The notes under the pieces: generated by a model | Seen by the model: only the letters and a program-made list of their open reading frames with translations | Told to the model about the DNA's origin: nothing | Databases searched by the model: none | Source of the DNA: Treponema sp. Marseille-Q4130 | Lineage (GTDB): Bacteria; Spirochaetota; Spirochaetia; Treponematales; Treponemataceae | Assembly: GCF_014334325.1 (NCBI RefSeq) | Contig: NZ_JACSET010000011.1 | Coordinates: forward strand, 17,536 to 81,535 | Direction of reading: 5' to 3' | Length of the DNA stretch: 64,000 nt | Made by a program: the position numbers and the translations under genes | Part shown: positions 8,419-17,148 of the stretch, piece after piece | Layout: every line of letters starts with the position of its first letter | How positions within the stretch are numbered: the first letter of the stretch is position 1

Positions 8419-9963
8419 TTACTGCGCCGCACCTCCCATGCAGGTTTGCATGAGCGTCGCAAATACGTAGATTTTTTGATAGACGGCCGCTCCGATTTCA
8501 TACGGCGGCTTGTCGGAAGCGCGTTCGATTTCTCTCCAGTTCGTGATCACTTCCGGCGATTTTTTCTTTTCATCTTCGATGAGCCATTTTATCATTTTGC
8601 CGATTGCGATGAGATTGCGCGTCGACTTTATGATGTACGTCTTTGCCTCTTCGTTCGATTCGTTGACGAGCCGGTTGATAATCGCCGCCGAATCGGGGGC
8701 ATGCTGCGTGCGAGGCAGCAGCGTTTTGATTTTTATACCGATTTCTCCGTCTTCGGCGAGGCTGTCGTCGAAAGCCGTGATCGCTTCGGATGAGGAGAGC
8801 AGATCGTTGTATGCGTTCGACATGGGCATAGATACGGGAGTGGATACCCACGCGCCGCGGACGAGGACGAGATCGCAGTATTCGCGTACGTCTTTTTTAA
8901 CAAATTCGATGAGAAAGCCTTTGACGTAATTGAGCGGGTCGCAGTAGAGATAGCCGTTGAGTTTTTTCTTTTCGAGCGGAGCGCTGTTTTCGGCGATATA
9001 ATTTTTCAGGTAAGAGACGGATGTCGTATTGAAAAGCTTTACAAGCAATTCGTTTACTTTGCCGCTCGTCGCAGCCGATTCCAGTTTTTTGATAGCAGCC
9101 GTCGTTTCGAGTTTGAATTTATTGATAAAGGGTTCGACGATATTCGTTGTGACGTTATTTAAAACTGGAGCATAGTCCGGATCCTGAGTGATGAGTTGGA
9201 CAGTCATATCGAATACGCCGGTCGCCTGTATATGCTGCATCTTCGTTACGATCTTTTTCCATACGCCGATCGGAACGGGTTCGACTCCGCGTATGTCTTT
9301 GAGCATTTTTATCATGGGCGCCCAATCGATATTTCCCGTTATGTTCCACATGAGCGTCGTAAAATCTTTGATATCGTCGGCGATGTATTTGCCGTCCGTC
9401 TTTTCGAATTGCGGAGTCACGGAAAAATCGCGTTCGGCAAACGACGAATTGAATTTTTTTAAGGTAAAATAATAATCGTAGGAACAAAAATCTTTAAAGC
9501 ACAGCAACTCTTTGTACCGCTGTTCGATCATCGTCGTTCGCTCAAGGGTGAATTCGTCGATAAACGTTTGGAGCTGTTGCTGGACGTACTCGGTAAATTG
9601 CCGGAGCGGCATGGTTTTGCTTTTTTCCGCGATCGCTTCCTGCGTCAGCTCTTCTTCGATTTTGCGCTGATTGTCGGAAAGGAAATATTCGATGATCGCG
9701 ACTTTCATCGCATTTTGATTTTTTATGTTTTGAAATAAAAGCTGCGCGGGCGATACGGCTTTATAAATTTCGTACAAGAGCTTTGCAAAGCCGGGCAACA
9801 CTTCGCCGCTTCCCGCTTTATAAAAACGATAGTGCGATTTCGAAAGGCGTTTTGCGATCGCTTTCAACTGCCGTTTTTTTTCGTATTCAGGATCGTCGGA
9901 ACCTAAAATGGACGCGAGTATTTTTTGAATGAAATTTCCGCCTGATGATTTTGCTTTTGCCAT
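8419..9963 (-). CDS. DUF5312-like spirochaetal protein, function unknown
   Basis: The 514-residue product is mostly predicted alpha-helical and soluble, with no signal peptide. It looks like one of the large helical proteins found only in spirochaetes and often grouped as DUF5312. A second protein of similar style is at 14998-16416; both share an acidic-helix context ending in IDW near the middle, so they may be distant paralogues. The start at 9963 (MAKAKSSGGNFIQKIL) was chosen because the upstream in-frame residues are low in complexity; ATGs near 9975-9978 are possible. No enzymatic motif is visible. Immediately upstream begins an AT-rich segment. Confidence 0.65.
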   Translation of the reverse strand: MAKAKSSGGNFIQKILASILGSDDPEYEKKRQLKAIAKRLSKSHYRFYKAGSGEVLPGFAKLLYEIYKAVSPAQLLFQNIKNQNAMKVAIIEYFLSDNQRKIEEELTQEAIAEKSKTMPLRQFTEYVQQQLQTFIDEFTLERTTMIEQRYKELLCFKDFCSYDYYFTLKKFNSSFAERDFSVTPQFEKTDGKYIADDIKDFTTLMWNITGNIDWAPMIKMLKDIRGVEPVPIGVWKKIVTKMQHIQATGVFDMTVQLITQDPDYAPVLNNVTTNIVEPFINKFKLETTAAIKKLESAATSGKVNELLVKLFNTTSVSYLKNYIAENSAPLEKKKLNGYLYCDPLNYVKGFLIEFVKKDVREYCDLVLVRGAWVSTPVSMPMSNAYNDLLSSSEAITAFDDSLAEDGEIGIKIKTLLPRTQHAPDSAAIINRLVNESNEEAKTYIIKSTRNLIAIGKMIKWLIEDEKKKSPEVITNWREIERASDKPPYEIGAAVYQKIYVFATLMQTCMGGAAQ

Positions 9964-10370
9964 AACGTATGCGTACATCATAGCTTGAACGACGAGTTTT
10001 GTAAATGCGCTTGCAGAGCGTGTTGTAGGTGTCCCCGATATTGTAGGTGTCAAGCTATTGACATCTTTTATTTTTTTGGACTAAAGTAAAATCATGAATA
10101 AAAAAGCTGTTTTTGACGGACAATTTATTCTTTTTAATGTTCCATACTTGTATGACAGGAAGGGAATAAAAATGTCAGCTATAGCTTACCCCCCCCATTT
10201 TCTCTGTTAGTTATAATATCTCTAACAGATAGTTTTTTTAAAAATTATTTTTCTTATATCGGCATCATCTCAAATCCAAACCGCATAGTCGATTTATTCC
10301 GGCTGTACGGTTTTTTGTATACATTAAGCATTTTTTTGTATGTATTAAGCATTTACGGAGGAGGTTTAAT
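9964..10370. other. AT-rich intergenic region with inverted and tandem repeats
   Basis: This 400-base stretch marks the left edge of an AT-rich block. It holds an inverted repeat CTGTTAG / CTAACAG at 10203-10230 and a tandem near-20-bp repeat (TTTTTTGTATACATTAAGCA, then a copy with TGTATG) at about 10311-10350, directly before the GGAGG of the next gene. A 38-codon open frame starting at 10094 (MNKKAVFDGQ) has no supporting evidence. The tandem repeat may be a regulatory site or a slippage-prone spacer. Confidence 0.45.
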
Positions 10371-11063
10371 ATGAAATTAAACACAGATTACGGCGAAAAG
10401 TCGGATGAAAAGCCATTTGAACACTTTTCTAAGGACTTATTTGAAGAATTGCAAAAACATCCTTTCGGCAGTATGCCTAAAAGGGACTTGGACTGTTTGC
10501 TCTTTTTTCTTTTTGAAAAGCACGGCCTTTTAGAAGGAAAAAACAACAGAGAAAAGGCTCAAAATCTTCAAATAAACGAAACAAGGTTAAAATCCTACAT
10601 TCTTGATGCAAATGCAAAGTACGGTAAGGATGAAAAGGCGAAAAATCTTGTTAAATTATTGCAGAAGATGGGAGACGGCACTAAGGTCTCAATAGACGGC
10701 GATTATTTGGTATTCCTTGAAGAAGACCCTGTTATAAAAGCCGACTTTGTTCAAAGTTTAAAAGATGAGGGCTTTTACACCGATTCAAGTTTTAATAATG
10801 AGCTTATAAAGGTAAAACTTTCAAGCTTTTTGTGCTTTGCCAAAAATAAGGGGTTTTTAAACAATAAAAAACTTCTTGACATTGTAAAAAGCGATGAAAA
10901 AAGCACAAAACTGATCAAGCAATTTATTGATAAGAATAAGAATGTAAAAGAAATGGCTTTAGGTGTATTAAAAATCATACAAGCACAAAACGGCTTTGGC
11001 ATAGGTACATTTATAAGCCTTTTTGAATACGGAAAAGATATATTCACAGCTAAAATAAATTAA
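10371..11063 (+). CDS. hypothetical protein in AT-rich insert
   Basis: This 230-residue, lysine-rich, soluble protein has no recognisable domain. Codon use is clearly AT-rich compared with flanking genes, which suggests horizontal acquisition. The start has a strong GGAGG (10359-10363). Its stop codon overlaps an ATG of the next gene (TAATG), so the two are probably one transcript. The helical pattern and phrases such as KGFLNNKKLLDIVKS suggest an all-alpha fold. It may be a cytoplasmic partner or chaperone of the downstream lipoprotein, but that is only context. Confidence 0.6.
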   Translation: MKLNTDYGEKSDEKPFEHFSKDLFEELQKHPFGSMPKRDLDCLLFFLFEKHGLLEGKNNREKAQNLQINETRLKSYILDANAKYGKDEKAKNLVKLLQKMGDGTKVSIDGDYLVFLEEDPVIKADFVQSLKDEGFYTDSSFNNELIKVKLSSFLCFAKNKGFLNNKKLLDIVKSDEKSTKLIKQFIDKNKNVKEMALGVLKIIQAQNGFGIGTFISLFEYGKDIFTAKIN

Positions 11064-11074
11064 TGGGGGTTTTT

Positions 11075-12775
11075 ATGAAAACATCGAACTATGCAAGAAA
11101 AATTTTAACGGGAGCGGCACTCTTTATGCTGTTTACCGGTTTGTTTACAGGCTGTCCGCAAAACATTGAGGACAAAGCAGTTTCCGTAGAGAGTGTAAGG
11201 CTCGATAAAACGGAACTGGATCTCGGGGTAGAAGAAAGCTATAAGTTAAGTGCAGCAATTACCCCTGCGAATGCAAACAACAAAAAAATAACGTGGGCTT
11301 CGGACAACTCCGGAATTGCAAAAGTGGACCAAAACGGGAATGTAAGGGGTAAGGCCGATGGTACTGCCCTAATTACCGTAACCACAGAAGACGGAGGCAA
11401 AACCGCAACTTGCACCGTAAAGGTAAAGTTTATACACATAGATGGTATAAGTTTTGATAAAAATGAGCTCGACCTTGGGATAGGAGAAAGCTATAAGCTG
11501 ACTGCAACAATCGATCCTGCAAATGCAAGCAACAAAAAAATAACGTGGGTTTCGGACAAGCCTGCAATTGCGGAAGTAGACCAAGACGGGAATGTAAGGG
11601 GTAAGGCCGAAGGTACCGCTGTAATTACAGCAACTACGGAAGACGGAGGCAAAACCGCAACTTGCACCGTAAAGTTAGAAGAAGTAGTGATCCTTATTCC
11701 AAGCCCCGATAAAAAAGACATTTATATTAAAGCCGAAAGTTCAAGCGGTAATATAACTGTTATAGGCTGTACCCAAACGGAACTTACAAGCGGAACGGAA
11801 ACCACCTTAAATGCAACAAGCGATAGGGTTATCTTAAAAGGAAATATCAGAATCCTAGACTGCCACGGCAATCAGCTTACAAATCTCTATGTACAGGGTT
11901 TAAATGACTTGGAATCGCTGTACTGCTATGAAAATCAGCTTACAAGCCTGAATATGCATGGTTTGTATAACTTGGAGCGGCTGGAGTGCCACAAAAATAG
12001 GCTTACAAACCTTGATGCGCGGAGTTTGTATAAGTTGAAATGGCTGGACTGCCACGGCAATCAGCTTACAAGCCTTGATACGTGGGGTTTGAGGAAGTTG
12101 GAAGAGCTGGACTGCAACAGCAATCAGCTTACAAGCCTTGATACGTGGGGTTTGAGGAACTTGGAAAAGCTGAACTGCAACACCAATCAGCTTACAAGCC
12201 TTGATGTGCAGGATTTGAACAACTTGAGATGGTTGGAGTGCGGCAGAAATAGGCTTACAAGTCTTGATGTGCATAGTTTGAATAGATTGCAATATCTGTG
12301 GTGCTATGAAAATCAGCTTACAAGCCTTGATGTGCAGGGTTTGAATAACTTGAACTGGCTGGACTGCAGCGACAATCAGCTTACAAGCCTTGATGTGCAG
12401 GGCTTGAATAACTTGAACTGGCTGGGGTGCTCCGAAAATCAGCTTACAAGCCTGAATGTGCAGGGGTTAAATAACTTGAACTGGCTGGGGTGCTCCGAAA
12501 ATCAGCTTACAAGCCTGAATGTGCAGGGGTTAAATAACTTAAAAACGCTGTGGTGCAACGTCAATAAGCTTAACCGAGATGCTTTTACAAAACTCTTTAA
12601 CGATTTACCTACGAGGTATAGCAGCGATAACGCATATTGCGTTCTTTATACCGAAGGAAATGGTATTATCGAGGGAAACTATAGGGACTTTACCCCGGAC
12701 GAACTGCAAGTAATCAAAAATAAAAACTGGAAGCCATATAAACTAAACAAGAACAATTGTCAAGAGGCACTATAA
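11075..12775 (+). CDS. surface lipoprotein with two Big2 domains and leucine-rich repeats
   Basis: The 566-residue product has a lipoprotein signal ending LFTGC (Cys27). Two bacterial Ig-like (Big_2) domains follow (about 35-110 and 118-200), each with DLG-ESYKL and GTA-ITVTTEDGGKTATCTV. About 13-14 leucine-rich repeats of 21 residues come next (about 255-500; consensus LTSLDVQGLNNLNWLDCSDN), then a short cap. The domain order resembles treponeme LRR surface proteins such as LrrA/BspA-type adhesins, so a role in adhesion is plausible. I prefer ATG 11075, with GGGGG 5 bases upstream, over the overlapping ATG at 11063. The AT-rich composition matches its upstream neighbour. Repeats 12433-12495 and 12496-12558 are virtually identical DNA. 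Confidence 0.85.
   Translation: MKTSNYARKILTGAALFMLFTGLFTGCPQNIEDKAVSVESVRLDKTELDLGVEESYKLSAAITPANANNKKITWASDNSGIAKVDQNGNVRGKADGTALITVTTEDGGKTATCTVKVKFIHIDGISFDKNELDLGIGESYKLTATIDPANASNKKITWVSDKPAIAEVDQDGNVRGKAEGTAVITATTEDGGKTATCTVKLEEVVILIPSPDKKDIYIKAESSSGNITVIGCTQTELTSGTETTLNATSDRVILKGNIRILDCHGNQLTNLYVQGLNDLESLYCYENQLTSLNMHGLYNLERLECHKNRLTNLDARSLYKLKWLDCHGNQLTSLDTWGLRKLEELDCNSNQLTSLDTWGLRNLEKLNCNTNQLTSLDVQDLNNLRWLECGRNRLTSLDVHSLNRLQYLWCYENQLTSLDVQGLNNLNWLDCSDNQLTSLDVQGLNNLNWLGCSENQLTSLNVQGLNNLNWLGCSENQLTSLNVQGLNNLKTLWCNVNKLNRDAFTKLFNDLPTRYSSDNAYCVLYTEGNGIIEGNYRDFTPDELQVIKNKNWKPYKLNKNNCQEAL
12433..12558 (+). repeat. near-identical 63-bp tandem duplication within the LRR region
   Basis: Two adjacent 63-bp units, each one 21-residue LRR, match base for base over nearly all their length. 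Neighbouring units have diverged. This points to very recent duplication or gene conversion. Confidence 0.8.
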
Positions 12776-12792
12776 ATAATTTGTAACAGGTC

Positions 12793-12881
12793 ATAACGGA
12801 TAATTCGCATTTTCAAAGTTACCTCTAAAAATGGCAGTTTTTAGAGGTAACCGATTGGGTAAATCGGCAATTATCCGTTAT
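12793..12881. repeat. nested perfect inverted repeats
   Basis: An outer 13-bp inverted pair, ATAACGGATAATT (12793-12805) / AATTATCCGTTAT (12869-12881), encloses an inner 14-bp pair, GTTACCTCTAAAAA (12818-12831) / TTTTTAGAGGTAAC (12838-12851), with a 6-base loop. It marks the right edge of the AT-rich insert. It could be a bidirectional terminator without a T-run or a small palindromic mobile remnant. Confidence 0.7.
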
Positions 12882-12965
12882 CCTTATTCAGTGCCGTATA
12901 TTCGATGCACATATTGACTTTTTTTTACGCTTTCACTAGTATTATTTTTACGTTTGAAAAAACGT

Positions 12966-13038
12966 GCTCCCTTAGCTCAGTTGGTAGAGCAATGGACTGT
13001 TAATCCATGTGTCGCAGGTTCAAAACCTGCAGGGGGCG
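12966..13038 (+). tRNA. tRNA-Asn (GTT)
   Basis: The 73-base cloverleaf has acceptor GCTCCCT / AGGGGGC, D-arm GCTCAGTTGGTAGAGC, anticodon stem ATGGA/TCCAT with loop CTGTTAA (anticodon GTT), and T-arm GCAGG-TTCAAAA-CCTGC. The discriminator is G, as expected for Asn. CCA is not encoded. A terminator follows directly. Confidence 0.95.
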
Positions 13039-13039
13039 G

Positions 13040-13069
13040 ACAGCTGTCACAAACCGACAGCTGTTTTTT
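13040..13069 (+). terminator. terminator of tRNA-Asn
   Basis: ACAGCTGTC (13040-13048) pairs with GACAGCTGT (13056-13064) and runs into six T residues. Confidence 0.85.
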
Positions 13070-13331
13070 ATTTAACAAAAAACGGTACATCGCCGATACG
13101 TCAGGTTTTGAACCGGAGCTGTCGCGCGGAGCGAAAAGCGCACAGGATGTGCGAGCCTCAGGGAAAAAGCCTACGCCCGCGTGGAGCGGTGCCGAAGGCA
13201 GCCGCCGAAGCGAGAGCAGCGAGTGAGGCGGCCGCGCGTGAGCAAGCCGCGAAAGACGGGATTCTTCCGACCGTTTCGTCCGTACAAAGGATATTTTAAA
13301 ACCCGATGTGCGGAACGAAGCGAGCGGATTT
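13070..13331. other. intergenic stretch, nothing recognised
   Basis: This GC-rich sequence between the tRNA terminator and the convergent peptide-binding gene has open frames but no similarity I recognise. It may include decayed coding sequence. Confidence 0.4.
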
Positions 13332-15014
13332 TTACCGTGCGACGATGTTCGGGAGCGGAGCTGTCTTTCGCTTTTTATACAGATACTTAAACGGGTGGAT
13401 GTCGAACGCATTCGACGACCAGCCGCCCGTCGTTTCCAAATCGATGACGTTGAGGCTCACCGGATGCGATATGGGGAGAACTTCACCCGAATCGAGCAAA
13501 AGCTGTTCCGCCCGAGCAAGCAGTTTTGTACGCTCGTCACCCGTATAAAGCGCGGCTTCTCCGAGCAGTTTGTCGTATTCGGCGTTTTTCCACCGGGCGA
13601 CGTTGAGGGTCGATGCCGATCGGAAGAGTTCGAGGAATGCGAGCGGGTCTGCAAAATCGCCGATCCACGTATATGAAAAGAGGTCGGCGTTCCACGAGGG
13701 AATGCTTTCAAGATAGCGGTTTATCGGAGAAGTTTGTACTTCGACGTCGACACCGAGCGCTTTCCATGCGCCGGATAAAATCTTCGCCTGCTTTTTCATA
13801 TAATCGGTATCGGGGATCGCGATCACGAGCGGAAGTTTTTTATCCTGCGGAATGCCCGCCTTTTTTTTCGCATCGGCCATAAGCGATGCCGCTTCGTCGG
13901 GGTCGGTGTACGTAAAGCCCTCAACCTGCGGATAGCCGTTTATCGGATAGACGAGGGTCGGTGCTTTGACGAAGGCTTGCGAGCGCAGCTCATCCCACGG
14001 CACGGCTTCGAGGAGGGCGGCTCGCAGATCGGGATTGTTCCACACGCTTTTTTTCCGTGCCTTGAAAAATAAATATTCCGTTGCGAACTCCGCGTTGATC
14101 TGCACGCTGTCTTTGTCGAGCAGCTTTTGAACGGTGACGTTTCCCGCTATCCAGTCGGCACTTCCCGTGTTAAATAAAAATGCGTTTTCATCCGCATTGT
14201 CGCTTTGTACGATTGCAATCCGCTCAATGTGCGTATGGTCGGCGTCCCAATGATTATTATTTTTTATTAAAATCATCTCTTCGTTCGCGTTCCGCTGCAG
14301 GGAAAATGCGCCGCTTGAAACGCTTTTGTCTTTTTTGCAGACGACGAACGCGCTGTGGCACAAAACACGCGGCAAATATCCTGCAGGGGAGGCGAGTTCT
14401 ACGACGAGCGTCGTGTCCGAAAGCGCGCGTATGCCGACCGCATCCCGTTTACCTTTTCCGTTTCGATATGCGGCCGCTCCCTCGATGATGTCGAACATAG
14501 ACGAATAGGGTGCGCGCGGTTCCGCAAGTAAATCGAGCCATGCATCGCATACATCCTGCGCAGTGATCGGCGAGCCGTCGCTGAATTTCGCGTTTTTGCG
14601 GAGCGTAAAAGTCCAGCGCTTTTTGCTTCTCGAAATGCGGTAATGCACTGCAAGAGCGTTCTTCGGTTCGAGTGTTACGGGGTCGTAGGAAAAAAGCCCT
14701 TCGTAGAGCGATGAGAGTATCTGCGATTCGGAACTGTAGGAAGCCGTGTGCGGGTTCAAATCGTATTCGTGCACGGGAACGATGATCGTAAAATTATGCT
14801 GGAGCGCGGGGTCGATCGTTTCCGCTTCGAAAAAATCGCCGTCGATTTCGGGAAGGTTCGTGTCGGGGTCGTCGCGGGTTTGCGGAAAGAGAGCTGCGGT
14901 ACAGAGCATTGCGGCAAAAAGCGCAGCGATGCATTTCTTTGCAAAGCCGATTTTATTTTGATGATATTTTCGAGACGCGATATTCGGATTATTAAAATCA
15001 AAGCGCATCTTCAT
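13332..15014 (-). CDS. peptide/oligopeptide ABC transporter substrate-binding protein (SBP_bac_5, OppA-like)
   Basis: The 560 residues begin with a signal peptide (hydrophobic core about 27-42). The family-5 solute-binding fold follows: an early LNPHTASYSSESQILSSLYEGL segment, the WTFTLRKNAKFSDGSPITAQDV signature region near residue 130, and a late FSYTWIGDFADPLAFLELF segment. It should bind peptides in the periplasm for an Opp/Dpp-type importer, but no permease or ATPase genes are adjacent. No lipobox cysteine is seen. The start overlaps the stop of the upstream gene by 17 bases; an ATG two codons later has better ribosome-binding spacing. Translational coupling is likely. Confidence 0.85.
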   Translation of the reverse strand: MKMRFDFNNPNIASRKYHQNKIGFAKKCIAALFAAMLCTAALFPQTRDDPDTNLPEIDGDFFEAETIDPALQHNFTIIVPVHEYDLNPHTASYSSESQILSSLYEGLFSYDPVTLEPKNALAVHYRISRSKKRWTFTLRKNAKFSDGSPITAQDVCDAWLDLLAEPRAPYSSMFDIIEGAAAYRNGKGKRDAVGIRALSDTTLVVELASPAGYLPRVLCHSAFVVCKKDKSVSSGAFSLQRNANEEMILIKNNNHWDADHTHIERIAIVQSDNADENAFLFNTGSADWIAGNVTVQKLLDKDSVQINAEFATEYLFFKARKKSVWNNPDLRAALLEAVPWDELRSQAFVKAPTLVYPINGYPQVEGFTYTDPDEAASLMADAKKKAGIPQDKKLPLVIAIPDTDYMKKQAKILSGAWKALGVDVEVQTSPINRYLESIPSWNADLFSYTWIGDFADPLAFLELFRSASTLNVARWKNAEYDKLLGEAALYTGDERTKLLARAEQLLLDSGEVLPISHPVSLNVIDLETTGGWSSNAFDIHPFKYLYKKRKTAPLPNIVAR

Positions 15015-16416
15015 CGATTCCCAATTTTTCCATCTGCATCTTTTCTTCGGCGACGGCTACGTATTCGGCGCGTTTTTGGTTCGTTTTGACGAGCGTGTTT
15101 TTCATCGTGACGAGTTCTATCTTCATCCCTTTGATTTTGTCTTTATTCGCAGAGGACGTTTGCGATTTGAAATATTCGTCGAGCGCGTTCAGCTGCAAAA
15201 GAATTTCCCTGTTGTCGGTGAGCTGCCGATTGACGAAACCGAGCACGGTTTCTTCCGGCGCCGCCGCGATTTTTCGGAACTCGTCGCTTTGCGTATCGGC
15301 GAAGGATTGCAAAAACTGCTGCTTCCGTACGAGAAGCGCAAAAAAAGTATGGTATTCGATTTTTTTCGTCGTGCGCGCTTCATTTTTTTGATTTACGATA
15401 ACGAGTTCGTATTCTTCCGGAGGGGCTTTGAGATTGAACGCCTGCCTGAGTGCGCGTTTTAATTTGTCGAAAAAGCCGTTGTGTTCGGAGCTGAGAACGG
15501 CGTGATTCGCATCGACCTTTGCGGCGACCTGTTCGTACTGGGGCGCAAGCGCCGAAAGGGAAAGCACAGTGTCGAGCAGCATGGCTCTCGTGTCGACTTT
15601 TTGCTTTACTTCGCGGACGGCGGTTTCCGCTACACGCAGACGGGCGAGAGCCTGCATCTTCAGCTGTTCGCGTTCCTGTGCGCAATCTTCCTTGACGATT
15701 TCTTGAATGAGTTCGCTGTAGTATTGTTTTTTGGGAAGCAGCTTCGGAAAGAGTCGCTTGATTTCCGCAATCTCCGCACTGAACGAAGAGAGCGTCGTTT
15801 TATCGAAGGCGGGATTTTCGAGTACCTTTTTGCGGACTTCAAACTTATACGCTTCGCGCTGGAAATTTACCAAATCGGTCAAGCCCGAATAAATCGCCGA
15901 AACGGCCGTACTGCTTTTGTTGAGCGAATCGCTTATGAGGCTTAGCACCATTTGCGGGGCGTGGACGTGCGCTTCGTTTACGAGAGTCGCCAACCCGCGC
16001 GTGTTCACCTTCGAACTGTTGACCGAAAATGCTCTCCAATCGATGCAGGTCGCCAAATCGAGCAGGCGTTTCGTTTGCGCCAAATCGAGCCGGTCGGTCG
16101 AAAATTTATAATACGTGCACACGAATTCGAGCATGCTTTCGTAGTCGGAAAAGCGCGTTCCCATGACGATGGAGCGCTCGTTTTCCATATAAGCCGATTC
16201 ATCGGGCAGTGTGATCTCCGTGATTTTTTTTTCAAGCTTGTACGGATCCGGCTTGATAAGCGCGCGCTGGACGAGCATGGTATACATGTTTTTGACGCAG
16301 GTGTGGAGCAGCTGAAAATTCGAAAGTACGCCGGGCAGCACTTTTGTATTTAAGTTTTCCGTTTTTTCCGCGATCGCCGTTTCGAGCGCGCCGAAAAAAG
16401 TTTGATTATCGCTCAT
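14998..16416 (-). CDS. second DUF5312-like spirochaetal helical protein, function unknown
   Basis: This 472-residue, mostly helical protein has no signal peptide or membrane segment and many Lys/Glu/Gln heptads that suggest coiled coils in the C-terminal 100 residues. Like the protein at 8419-9963, it resembles the large spirochaete-specific DUF5312-type proteins. The ATG at 16416 was chosen because the 12 upstream in-frame residues overlap the brn promoter area. It is read into the peptide-binding gene with overlapping stop and start codons. No function can be assigned. Confidence 0.6.
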   Translation of the reverse strand: MSDNQTFFGALETAIAEKTENLNTKVLPGVLSNFQLLHTCVKNMYTMLVQRALIKPDPYKLEKKITEITLPDESAYMENERSIVMGTRFSDYESMLEFVCTYYKFSTDRLDLAQTKRLLDLATCIDWRAFSVNSSKVNTRGLATLVNEAHVHAPQMVLSLISDSLNKSSTAVSAIYSGLTDLVNFQREAYKFEVRKKVLENPAFDKTTLSSFSAEIAEIKRLFPKLLPKKQYYSELIQEIVKEDCAQEREQLKMQALARLRVAETAVREVKQKVDTRAMLLDTVLSLSALAPQYEQVAAKVDANHAVLSSEHNGFFDKLKRALRQAFNLKAPPEEYELVIVNQKNEARTTKKIEYHTFFALLVRKQQFLQSFADTQSDEFRKIAAAPEETVLGFVNRQLTDNREILLQLNALDEYFKSQTSSANKDKIKGMKIELVTMKNTLVKTNQKRAEYVAVAEEKMQMEKLGIDEDAL

Positions 16417-16512
16417 ACTTCTATTATCGTAACTTTTTTGCGAAAAATCCACCGAAAAAAAGCGAGGTCAACGTACAGCAAATTTGCGAACATATAAACA
16501 TATAAGTATTGC

Positions 16513-16541
16513 TTGCTTTACCTTGCGGCGTGATGTATAAT
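16513..16541 (+). promoter_or_regulatory. sigma-70-type promoter of brnTA
   Basis: TTGCTT (16513-16518), a 17-base spacer and a perfect TATAAT (16536-16541) lie 18 bases before the brnT start. Confidence 0.7.
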
Positions 16542-16559
16542 TTTACCAAGGTTCGGATA

Positions 16560-16829
16560 ATGCTGTTTGAATGGGATGAACATAAAAACAGAGAAAATAA
16601 ACGCAAGCACGGAATTGCATTTGAAGAGGCTGTCCGTGTTTTCGCCGATCCGAATTTGAAGATAGTACCGGATTCGGAAGAATCGGAGATCCGCTGGAAT
16701 GCCGTCGGCTTTGCCGACAAAATGCTGTTTGTGGTTTTTACGGAACGCGGAAAAAACGCTTTGCGTATTATCTCTGCGCGCAAAGCAACCAAAAGAGAAA
16801 TATATGGCTATAAAAACGATGACCTTTGA
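16560..16829 (+). CDS. brnT: BrnT family toxin
   Basis: The 89-residue protein opens with the BrnT signature FEWDEHKNRENKRKHGIAFE and ends with the RIISARKATKREIYGY region typical of this RelE-fold ribonuclease family. BrnT cleaves RNA and is neutralised by BrnA, which also represses the operon. The ATG at 16560 gives the standard length. The overlapping brnA start 26 bases before its stop shows the usual toxin-first order. Both genes look intact. Confidence 0.9.
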   Translation: MLFEWDEHKNRENKRKHGIAFEEAVRVFADPNLKIVPDSEESEIRWNAVGFADKMLFVVFTERGKNALRIISARKATKREIYGYKNDDL

Positions 16830-17100
16830 AGAAATTAAGAAGCTTCCGCCGCTTATGAAAGAACGCATCAAAGAAATTGATAGTTTTAAAAACACCGATT
16901 TTTCCGATTGTCCGGAACTTACCGATGTGCAGCTTAAACGTTTAAAATCCGCATACGATGTTCATCCCGAATGGTTCGACGATACAAAGACTACTGTACA
17001 GATTACCCTGGATAACGATATTTTGGCTGCACTCAAAGCGGAAAGTACGGAATATCAGTCCCGCATCAATGCAATTTTACGCAAAGCCGTTTTAGGATAA
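16804..17100 (+). CDS. brnA: BrnA family antitoxin
   Basis: The 98-residue product has a DNA-binding ribbon-helix-helix region at its C-terminus (TTVQITLDNDILAALKAE, then YQSRINAILRKAV). An N-terminal segment (MTFEEIKKLPPLMKERIKEID) should contact the toxin. BrnA dimers bind BrnT and autorepress the promoter at 16513-16541. The ATG at 16804 lies inside brnT in another frame. The pair appears complete and functional. Confidence 0.88.
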   Translation: MAIKTMTFEEIKKLPPLMKERIKEIDSFKNTDFSDCPELTDVQLKRLKSAYDVHPEWFDDTKTTVQITLDNDILAALKAESTEYQSRINAILRKAVLG

Positions 17101-17148
17101 ATACGATAAGCTGCTATATAATTCGAGATGTATACGCTGCACAATTTC

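Noticed and set aside
11869-12558. CRISPR-like or satellite repeats
   Set aside because: The 63-bp periodicity is in frame and encodes 21-residue leucine-rich repeats.
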